Source of the DNA: CAWCPR01 sp963797475
Lineage (GTDB): Bacteria; Chloroflexota; Anaerolineae; Anaerolineales; UBA4823
Assembly: GCA_963797475.1 (NCBI GenBank)
Contig: CAWCPR010000003.1
Location: 744,001 to 808,000, forward strand
Direction: 5' to 3'
DNA length: 64,000 nucleotides
Below, piece by piece: positions 57,764 to 64,000 of this stretch (its first letter is position 1; each line of letters begins with the position of its first letter). Under the pieces are notes generated by a model. It made no database searches, had not been told where the DNA came from, and worked only from the letters and a program-made list of their open reading frames with translations. The position numbers and the translations under genes are program-made.

Positions 57764-58225
57764 ATGAAAAGATTTGCTGGACGAATGATCATTTTAGGTT
57801 TGTTTCTGGCGGTCCTCTTCACAGCCTCTCTTACGGCCTACCATGCAGGCCAGGGAGCGATGGCCGCTCCGGAGCAGGTGAAATCGCCCGGGTTTTTTCA
57901 AGAGGAGCCATCCCAGGCGAGTCAATCGCCAACAGATTTATTACAGGCGACCGGGAAATTGACCCTGTTGCGGGTGCACGAGCTCGGCGATGGATATGGC
58001 CCGCCTTCGGATTTCATCGATGTTGAGGTTGTGATCAAATTGAATACAATGCCCGCCAACGCTTTCGGATTCCAACTTCGTAATGATAATAACCTGCCTC
58101 TACGCCAGGGAATGCTCGACCTGCTGAGGGATGCTTTCAACAACAACTGGACGGTGACGATCGATTACGAGATCACACCCGGCTTGAATAATGGCGTCAT
58201 CGTTCGCACCTGGCTGACGAAGTAA
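57764..58225 (+). CDS. Small secreted protein equal to the C-terminal module of 53714
   Basis: 153 residues. Signal peptide MKRFAGRMIILGLFLAVLFT ... GAMA, then ~60 residues of linker (APEQVKSPGFF...) and the module GKLTLLRVHELGDGYGPPSD ... VVIKLNTMPANAFGFQLRND ... RQGMLDLLRDAFNNNWTVTI. It aligns end to end with the last ~90 residues of the upstream giant protein. No family recognised; adhesion or binding likely. Confidence 0.75.
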   Translation: MKRFAGRMIILGLFLAVLFTASLTAYHAGQGAMAAPEQVKSPGFFQEEPSQASQSPTDLLQATGKLTLLRVHELGDGYGPPSDFIDVEVVIKLNTMPANAFGFQLRNDNNLPLRQGMLDLLRDAFNNNWTVTIDYEITPGLNNGVIVRTWLTK

Positions 58226-58246
58226 TAACGAATAAACGCCCTGGCG

Positions 58247-59122
58247 TCAGGCAGAAACCAGCGGAACAACGACTTTTTCACCTATTCGAGCGATCAATTC
58301 CGGTGTGGTATCGCCTTCGATATTGAAAATGATTTGCGAGAAACCCAGGCCATTCAAATGAGCAAACCGGTCCACTACGGCCTCCAGGCTTTCCCGCTCC
58401 GGACGAACCGTCACCAACGTAGTTTTTTCGATCGCATCGTAAGGCCGGCCCAGCTCCGCACAATAGTTTCTAAGGAGATCAAACCGTTCTCGAAGCAAAT
58501 CATCGGCATTCTCACCAAAAAAGTTGCAGGCGTCCGCATACCGCGCCACCAACCGTAAGGTTTTTTGCTTTCCCATGCCGCCGATCAAGATTGGGGGATG
58601 AGGCCGGGTCAGGGGCTGAGGGTTGTTCACAGGATAAGGCGCCTCGACCAACGTACCCTTGAACGCGGAAGTATCTCCACTCCACATATGATGGGCTAAC
58701 CGCAAGATGTCTTCCAATTGTTGAAAGCGCTCCTTCAGGGGCGGAAAACGAATCCCCAAAGAATTGCTCTCGTACTCATTCCAGGCAGCGCCGATGCCGA
58801 AATATGCCCGCCCACCCGAGAGGACATCCAGCGTGCTGACGCTCTTGATGACTACAGCCGGATGGCGATAAATCACACCGCCTACCATTAATCCAAACTT
58901 GATCTTCTTAGTGACCCCTGCCAGGTAGCCGAGCGTTGAGTACCCTTCCACCATAGGTGTTTCCGGCGCTCCCAGCCACCTGCCAAGCTGAAAAAAGTGA
59001 TCCATGACCCACAGGCTGTAAAAACCATTCCCATCCGCCGCCTGGGCGATTTGCGCGAACCAGCTCCCCATCGTGTCTTGGGTGCTCGGGCGGAATTGGG
59101 GGATTTGAAGGCCAATACGCAT
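58247..59122 (-). CDS. LLM-class F420-dependent oxidoreductase
   Basis: 291 residues from ATG 59122 (GAGGAGG before it; the frame is open further up). TIM-barrel signature MRIGLQIPQFRPSTQDTM, WVMDHFFQLGRWLGAPETP, GLMVGGVIYRHPAVVIKSV, GRAYFGIGAAWNEYES, PHPPILIGGMGKQKTLRLVA. Typical of F420-linked LLM oxidoreductases (methylene-H4MPT reductase/alkanal monooxygenase superfamily). The exact substrate cannot be told. Confidence 0.92.
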   Translation of the reverse strand: MRIGLQIPQFRPSTQDTMGSWFAQIAQAADGNGFYSLWVMDHFFQLGRWLGAPETPMVEGYSTLGYLAGVTKKIKFGLMVGGVIYRHPAVVIKSVSTLDVLSGGRAYFGIGAAWNEYESNSLGIRFPPLKERFQQLEDILRLAHHMWSGDTSAFKGTLVEAPYPVNNPQPLTRPHPPILIGGMGKQKTLRLVARYADACNFFGENADDLLRERFDLLRNYCAELGRPYDAIEKTTLVTVRPERESLEAVVDRFAHLNGLGFSQIIFNIEGDTTPELIARIGEKVVVPLVSA

Positions 59123-59301
59123 AATTTCCTCCTCATTAAGCAAAATCCAGAGTTTTGTCAAGTTGTTGATTCCACCATTATAATCGCCTGAACATTCCTG
59201 GAGCTTTGCCAAATTCCCCTGGCACGCCAGGCGATGAATAGCTTCCATGAGTATCGCGGCAAGATTTTATTCGCGAGTTTAAGGGTCAAAAATTCTTGTT
59301 C

Positions 59302-59575
59302 AAAATCCTTGACAGTTCCCGGCGACCCGTGATAAACTCATCCGGCATTAATCTTAGACTTAAGAAAGGAGGCGCGCTTTATGCATACACAAGTTGCGGT
59401 GCTTGAAACTAGATCAAGTCGCATGGGCGCGCCTTTTTACCAGGGTTTAGGATATCTCGCTCCATAAGATTTCCAGGCCGCGGGTGCTCTCATGCCCCGT
59501 GGCCTTTTGATTTAAGTCAATAAGGGACGGCCGCGAGCCACTCGCGCCTGCTTTGCGCCAAGCACTGCGCCTGCC
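59302..59575 (+). repeat. 274-bp repeat, copy 2, with promoter, tiny ORF and terminator-like hairpin
   Basis: Same length and order as copy 1 (52596-52869). Here the stem GGCGCGC / GCGCGCC ends in TTTTT (59427-59438), so it looks like an attenuator or terminator. One extra A in the ORF (GAAACT versus GAACT) changes its frame. A second AGGCCGCGG/CCGTGGCCT hairpin with TTTT follows. No gene is nearby downstream that would clearly be served by the promoter. Confidence 0.85.
59381..59467 (+). CDS. 28-codon ORF in repeat copy 2
   Basis: Begins MHTQVAVLE like copy 1, then diverges (TRSSRMGAPFYQGLGYLAP) because of one added base. The ribosome site is again AAAGGAGG. The change of frame between copies argues that the peptide sequence after residue 9 is not under selection. 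Confidence 0.3.
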   Translation: MHTQVAVLETRSSRMGAPFYQGLGYLAP

Positions 59576-59621
59576 CAGACCGGATGATCACCGGATTGAG
59601 AGCAGCCAAGAAGATGAGGAG

Positions 59622-59660
59622 TCTCCAGCCACGGGTTAAACCTGTGGCTGGAGATTTTTT
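59622..59660 (+). terminator. Strong rho-independent terminator in the 59.6 kb intergenic region
   Basis: TCTCCAGCCAC / GTGGCTGGAGA (11 bp, extended to 14 with GGG/CCT) with a TTAAA loop and T6 at 59655-59660. It lies between the repeat element and rsgA; no clear gene is upstream on +, so it may end the element's RNA or insulate rsgA. Confidence 0.85.
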
Positions 59661-59864
59661 AACAACATGCGGCTGTACCGGGACGAACTCCCCAGGAGGC
59701 CGGGACAATCTGGGGCTGAGCCTCGCCGATTTTCCGGTCAAGGGAAGAACGGATGCGGCTGGTCCTATTTTGAAGAATCTCTGGAGATTGCGGCGTAGCC
59801 GCAACTCTCCATCATAATGCGTGGTGCGCCACAAGCGCCCGACACTGTTCGAAGGAAGTTACCA

Positions 59865-60911
59865 GTGAAACATTACAAGGAATTTGCACACGACAACCGC
59901 CTGATAAACCCTCGAGATGTCTCGCAAGGTGTCGTGATCAAGAAAATCAGCGGAAGTTATTCCGTTCAGTCTGAGGGTCGCACGATCCCCTGCGGCCTTT
60001 CTAGCCGGCTGCGCTCGCCTTCCCGCCTCGCAAAAACCGGTAAAAGAGCTGAGCGTCAACCAGCGCGCGGCCAACCGGCCCTGGAACCTGGAGATCCGGT
60101 CACGGTTGGCGACCTGGTCCGTTTCATCGATGCTGGTAACGGCAACGGGGCGATCGTCGATGTCCTGCCTCGCCGCAACAAGCTGGCCCGCCGTTCGCCG
60201 GTCCCAATGCCATCTGCCCACGCTTCCGAGCAGGTGATTGTGGCGAATGTGGACCAGGTCGTCCCTGTGTTGGCTGCCGCGAACCCGGCGCCGCGTTGGA
60301 ATCTGCTGGACCGATACCTGGTCTCAGCCGAATGCTCCGGCTTGCCAGCCCTGGTTTGCATCACCAAGCTGGACCTTATCCAATCACAGGATGGCGCTTT
60401 TGAGGAAGAATTCCTGAAAACAGTGAGGGAGTACAAACAAATCGGCTACCCGCTGGTCCTGACCAGCGCTGTGACGGGGCAAGGACTGGCAGAGCTGAAG
60501 CAAGCCCTGGCGGGACGATTCTCCGCATTCTTAGGCCAATCCGGAGTGGGAAAGACATCACTCCTGAACGCCTTAGAACCCGAACTGGGGCTGCGCGTCG
60601 CCGCAGTCAGCCAGGTGACTGGCAAGGGCAGGCATACGACCACTCACCTGGAAGCATTTCCGCTTGCCGGCAGCGGGGCAGTCGTGGATACCCCAGGCGT
60701 ACGCGAGTTTGGGCTTTGGGACGTGGAAAAGGACGATCTGGCGCTGTTTTTCCCAGAGATGCGACCCTTCGTAGGCCGGTGCAAGTTTGGATTGAACTGC
60801 CGCCACGACGAAGAACCCGGCTGCGCGATCCGCCGGGCAGTCTCCACCGGGTCTATCAGCCCTCGCCGCTACCAGAGCTATATGCGGCTCAGGATGAGCG
60901 GCTCTGATTGA
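59865..60911 (+). CDS. rsgA: RsgA, small ribosomal subunit biogenesis GTPase
   Basis: 348 residues; GTG 59865 with AAGGAAG before it is preferred to an ATG at 59817. OB fold (GVVIKKISGSYSVQSEGRTI), circularly permuted GTPase: G4 ITKLDL, G5 TSAVTG, G1 FLGQSGVGKTSLLNAL, G3 VVDTPGVREFGLWD, and a zinc finger CKFGLNCRHDEEPGC. Helps late 30S maturation. The end has an unusual 14-bp tandem repeat running through the stop. Confidence 0.95.
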   Translation: MKHYKEFAHDNRLINPRDVSQGVVIKKISGSYSVQSEGRTIPCGLSSRLRSPSRLAKTGKRAERQPARGQPALEPGDPVTVGDLVRFIDAGNGNGAIVDVLPRRNKLARRSPVPMPSAHASEQVIVANVDQVVPVLAAANPAPRWNLLDRYLVSAECSGLPALVCITKLDLIQSQDGAFEEEFLKTVREYKQIGYPLVLTSAVTGQGLAELKQALAGRFSAFLGQSGVGKTSLLNALEPELGLRVAAVSQVTGKGRHTTTHLEAFPLAGSGAVVDTPGVREFGLWDVEKDDLALFFPEMRPFVGRCKFGLNCRHDEEPGCAIRRAVSTGSISPRRYQSYMRLRMSGSD

Positions 60912-60939
60912 GCGGCTCTGATTGAGCGGCTCAGGATGA
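60884..60939 (+). repeat. Four 14-bp tandem repeats across the rsgA stop
   Basis: GCGGCTCAGGATGA, GCGGCTCTGATTGA, GCGGCTCTGATTGA, GCGGCTCAGGATGA. The second unit holds the rsgA TGA; every unit ends in TGA, and the ATG of the next gene follows directly, so slippage would change the end of RsgA. Confidence 0.85.
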
Positions 60940-61506
60940 ATGAGTGCAATAATGAACGAACGCTTCGATTTACTTTATAGCGAGAATAGAAAGGTTAAGC
61001 TGCGCTTGAAGCAGAACCGGTTTGGGAGGCTGTCAAAGTCGTGTGCTGCGACCCGAGATTTTAAATGCGTGCACTGCGGCAATCCGGTCTCGACCGACCC
61101 GGTTTCCTCCGGGGTGAACAACCGCAACCACTGCCCTTACTGTCTTTGGTCAAAGCACATGGATTTATACCAGGCCGGGGACCGTTTATCCGTTTGTAAA
61201 GCCCAAATGCGCCCAATTGGCCTGACTCTGAAGCGGACCCGGAAGAAATATGGCCCGCAGCGAGGCGAGCTGATGCTGGTGCACCAATGCATCGAGTGCG
61301 ACAAGCTGTCCATTAACCGCATCGCGGCCGATGATATTGCCGAAGAGCTTATCGAGGTTTACGAGTACTCCACGGGACTGGAAACAAGCCTTCGAGCCAG
61401 GTTTGAAGAATGCGGCATCGAATTCCTGCAAGCCGAGGAGCTTTGCATTGTCTATGCGCAGCTTTTCGGCGAGCAACCCTTATCGCCCTGCCTCCTGGTT
61501 GATTAG
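60940..61506 (+). CDS. RNHCP-domain protein
   Basis: 188 residues. The signature GVNNRNHCPYCLWSKHMD is the RNHCP domain; other Cys pairs FKCVHCGN and QCIECDKLS suggest zinc binding. The N-terminus is basic (KVKLRLKQNRFGRLSKS). Function not established; the basic part suggests nucleic-acid binding. Begins directly after the tandem repeat; the 3' end overlaps the convergent zinc-ribbon gene by 27 bases. Confidence 0.8.
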   Translation: MSAIMNERFDLLYSENRKVKLRLKQNRFGRLSKSCAATRDFKCVHCGNPVSTDPVSSGVNNRNHCPYCLWSKHMDLYQAGDRLSVCKAQMRPIGLTLKRTRKKYGPQRGELMLVHQCIECDKLSINRIAADDIAEELIEVYEYSTGLETSLRARFEECGIEFLQAEELCIVYAQLFGEQPLSPCLLVD

Positions 61507-62097
61507 CCGGTCGACTTCTCGGATCTGCTCTTCGACCTCCTGCAGCCGCCCCTCCTTGATCCAGGCCATCATCCGCTGGGCTCCTTGCGTGGTCGGCAAC
61601 CAACCGGTCAAGATGCGCGGCATCGTGTATCGCCAGGCTGTCACAGCGTTCTGGCTGTGACGGCCTGGGTAGCGCAGCACCCAACGCCCGATATGGAGCG
61701 CATGCTCGTTGGCGGTTGCATCGAACTCCGCCTGAATTGACGCGCCAAAAGCCATCCCACATTCCGGGCAATCCGAATAAGCTTCTCCCAGCTCGCGGCC
61801 GCACTGGCTGCAGCGAAGCAGGCTCATGGCGATATCCACCACCGTCCAGGGATGGCGGCCAAATTCGGAAAGCACGACCTGGGCCAGCAATTTCTCGTCC
61901 GGTGTGCCAGCCGTTACCTGTTCCCGGTCGAGCAGCGCAGACCAGTCCGCCAGCCAGATGCGCTCGATGGCCTGGAGACAATTGGGGCATTCCGCGTAAC
62001 CCGCGCCCAAGGGCTCCCCGCAGTCCGGGCAGAGCTGAACACCTGAAGGGCGCGCGACTCGCCGTCCACCGACAGGTTTCGATTCAGATGCAACCAT
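61480..62097 (-). CDS. Double zinc-ribbon protein
   Basis: 205 residues with two CxxC...CxxC ribbons: LCPDCGEPLGAGYAECPNCL near 20-40 and LRCSQCGRELGEAYSDCPEC near 95-115, separated by a helical segment. The C-terminal half (HIGRWVLRYPGRHSQNAVTA WRYTMPRIL ...) ends in a helix EEQIREVDRL. Function unknown; possibly transcription- or membrane-linked. Convergent with the RNHCP gene. Confidence 0.7.
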   Translation of the reverse strand: MVASESKPVGGRRVARPSGVQLCPDCGEPLGAGYAECPNCLQAIERIWLADWSALLDREQVTAGTPDEKLLAQVVLSEFGRHPWTVVDIAMSLLRCSQCGRELGEAYSDCPECGMAFGASIQAEFDATANEHALHIGRWVLRYPGRHSQNAVTAWRYTMPRILTGWLPTTQGAQRMMAWIKEGRLQEVEEQIREVDRLINQEAGR

Positions 62098-62107
62098 ATT
62101 CTTTTAT

Positions 62108-63852
62108 TCAGGGATCCCTACAACATCGTCGAAAATCGCCTGACCTGCGATGCGCATCAGAGTGGAGACGATTTAGCTGGGTATAACCGGCAAAATCAGG
62201 GCGGAGGGCATGCACGGTATCGTGATAAACCGACTGCTCGGCGATGACCAGGCTAGTTCCGCTCGCCAGGTCTTCGCCGCTGTTCAGGTTGCGGTCGTAT
62301 TTCGGAAAGGCGCTGGAGGCGATTTCCAACCCAATGCGATGGCCTTTAAAGAACACTTGGGCGGTGTTCCAAAGGTCAATATCGTAAGCATAGATCACGC
62401 CGGGTTCGATCAGCTCGGGCCGCTCCATCCCGCTTCGAAAACGAGCCCGTACGATACCGTCGCACAATCCGTTGAACGAAGCCGCTGGGGTGTACGTCCA
62501 CCAGCTTGGCGGTGAAATCGGTGTCGACTGCCGATGAAGCGGCGAACAGTTTCAGTCGGATTGGGCCCGGTGACTTCGACATCCGCCTCAAGAGGTGGTG
62601 TCATGTAAACCAGCACATCATCGCGCCGCTGGATGGCGGCGTAGTCATCCGGCCCGCCGATCTGGCTGGAGGTGGGTTCGCTCAGAAAAGGGACCGGGCG
62701 GGCCGGATCATAGCGGTAACAGTCAGGCGCTTCCTCATTTGGCGGCGTGACCGAAAGCAGGCCATCGCCGAAGCGGCTGTTGGCGCTGCCCTGGCTGTGC
62801 AGGTAGTAGGGCGTCCATTGTGTGCGCTTCAATGGCCACTCGGCCTCATCCCGCCAGCGGTTTTCACCCATCACAAAGATGCGCACTGCCGGCCCCAAGT
62901 GCTCGGGCTCGATCCCTTTCAACCAGCGGTCGAACCAGGCCAGCTCAGCGGCGCGCAGGTCGATCAAAGCTTGCGATCCAAAATCCACTTCCCCCAGCTT
63001 CTGGGTGGTGTTTACTTGATGGCCCCAAGGTCCCATCAGCAGCGCCTGGTTCTGGCGCGCAAATTGGCTGGCAGCCTGACGGGTCATGCCGCTAAAGTTG
63101 AGCGGTGTGCCGATCTGCTCGTCATCGTACCAGCCCGAGATATGCATTACCGGCAGATCAACCTTGTGAAACTGGTTTTGGTAGCGCAAAGGCTCCCAAT
63201 AGCTATCCAGGCAGGTGTGCTGCAAATCCTCCCGCCACGAGGCGCTGGTGCGCCCGGCCAGCTCGTCCATGGTCAGCAGCGGCAGGTGCTCGTACACCCG
63301 GGTCCAATCGACTGCATCCATGTCTTGCACCATTCGCCCGCTGGTCAAGTGCAGCCAGCACAGATGCATGGGTCCGTGAGTCCCGGTTGGAGATTCGACG
63401 AAAGGGTCGGATGGGGTGACTCGCACGATCATGGTGACCAGGTGTTCGGGCTGTTCCAGCGCAGCCAGCCATTGGATATGGCCCAGGTATGAACTGCCCA
63501 GGGTGCCCACTTTGCCAGTACACCAGGGTTGTACTGCACACCATTCGATCGAATCATACCCGTCGCGTCCTTCGGAACGATATGGGGCGAAAACGCCGTC
63601 CGAATCGCCGCGGCCGCGTACATCCATATAAACCAGGGCGTAGCCGCGTTCCGCATACCACTTGCCCAGCTCAATGGCCTGTGCTGAATTCTTATTGTAG
63701 GGGGTGCGCAGTAATATCGCCGGGAAGCGCTCGCCCTGCTTCGATTCCAACGGGCGGTAAACATCTGCAGAGAGCTCGATGCCATCCCGGAGGCGAACAC
63801 GGCGGTCAAAATCTACCCAGACCTCATGCCTTTTTAGATTTGATTCCGGCAT
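62108..63852 (-). CDS. CocE/NonD-type X-Pro dipeptidyl-peptidase-family hydrolase, two frameshifts
   Basis: About 580 residues. N-terminus DRRVRLRDGIELSADVYRPL, LLRTPYNKNSAQ, catalytic Ser in VGTLGSSYLGHIQW, and the C-terminal jelly roll in pieces: PLEADVEVTGP then, after a slip near 62568, IRLKLFAASSAVDTDFTAKL, and after another near 62465, RSGMERPELIEPGVIYAYDI. The fused product has the normal family order. ATG 63852 has GGAGGA before it. Substrate may be esters, amides or peptides. The slips may be assembly errors. Confidence 0.87.
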
Positions 63853-63892
63853 AAATCCTCCTGGTTCTACTTGAATAGTGTTGGTCGCTCTT

Positions 63893-63935
63893 GGCGCACC
63901 ACGCGTAAGGATGAATAGAGATACGTCATATAAGG
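63893..63935 (+). repeat. Dispersed upstream element, second copy
   Basis: GGCGCACCACGCGTAAGGAT followed by GAATAGAGATACGTCATATA and AGG. 63893-63915 is identical, inverted, to 32213-32235; similarity reaches 43 bases. GCGTGGTGCGCC also occurs at 59819-59830. It lies in the region upstream of the hydrolase at 62108. Confidence 0.6.
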
Positions 63936-64000
63936 AATAATTTTCCGAGCTGAAACCTGGCGATCCCTATGAATGACGATTCAATATTCCCGTTCGGGCC

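Noticed and set aside
59584..59817. 77-codon ORF before rsgA
   Set aside because: It reads through a terminator hairpin and a second stem-loop; the protein has no family pattern.
63969..64000. Possible start of a + strand gene at the right edge (MNDDSIFPFG)
   Set aside because: Only ten codons are visible, there is no ribosome site, and an alternative ATG at 63973 exists in another frame.

Overview
The window looks like a chromosomal segment of a Chloroflexota bacterium, most likely Anaerolineae-like. This is inferred from the high-GC division/cell-wall cluster ftsW-murG-murC-murB-ddl-ftsQ-ftsA-ftsZ, a B12-dependent ribonucleotide reductase with an intein, an F420-type luciferase-like enzyme, and many secreted Asp-box and lipoproteins. 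No rRNA, tRNA or CRISPR array was seen. Single-base frameshifts interrupt several otherwise well conserved genes (ftsZ, the CheB/CheR kinase, an S9 peptidase, a CocE-type hydrolase). Some breaks may therefore be assembly errors rather than biology.

Layout. 0-10.1 kb: peptidoglycan precursor and divisome genes, all on + and tightly packed. 10.4-14.8 kb: nrdR and the class II reductase nrdJ, which carries a 362-residue intein ending in Gly instead of Asn. 14.9-24.9 kb: an accessory island. Its core is a diversity-generating retroelement (DGR): an operator-controlled operon with a small protein and an intact NACHT-type STAND ATPase fused to a formylglycine-generating-enzyme (FGE, C-lectin fold) domain that ends in a variable repeat (VR1); then the DGR reverse transcriptase, Avd, the template repeat (TR), and a second, heavily frameshifted NACHT-FGE gene with its own variable repeat (VR2). 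TR/VR differences fall almost only at template adenines. A putative HEPN-like gene and a HepT/MntA toxin-antitoxin pair follow. 25-39 kb: signalling and housekeeping genes (Nudix, receiver protein, CheB-CheR-PAS-histidine kinase, pyruvate-kinase-like protein, vWA protein, NadM-like enzyme, diguanylate cyclase, MerR/TipAS regulator, S9 peptidase).

39-44.3 kb: a TetR-controlled MacB/LolCDE-like export operon with a clear palindromic operator. 44.3-58.2 kb: an HD-GYP phosphodiesterase, then secreted and lipid-anchored proteins, including two Asp-box proteins, two lipoproteins, truncated duplicates of both lipoproteins, and a shared ~90-residue C-terminal module. A 274-bp element with promoter, tiny ORF and terminator-like hairpin occurs twice (52.6 and 59.3 kb). 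58.2-64 kb: an LLM-class oxidoreductase, rsgA, an RNHCP protein, a zinc-ribbon protein and a CocE/NonD-type hydrolase.

How it works together (inference): TR RNA is copied by the reverse transcriptase with Avd, with adenine mutagenesis, and written into the C-lectin sensor ends of the NACHT proteins. This would yield a ligand-diversifying, possibly immune or self-recognition ATPase switch, expressed under a repressor acting at the palindrome at 14958-14979.
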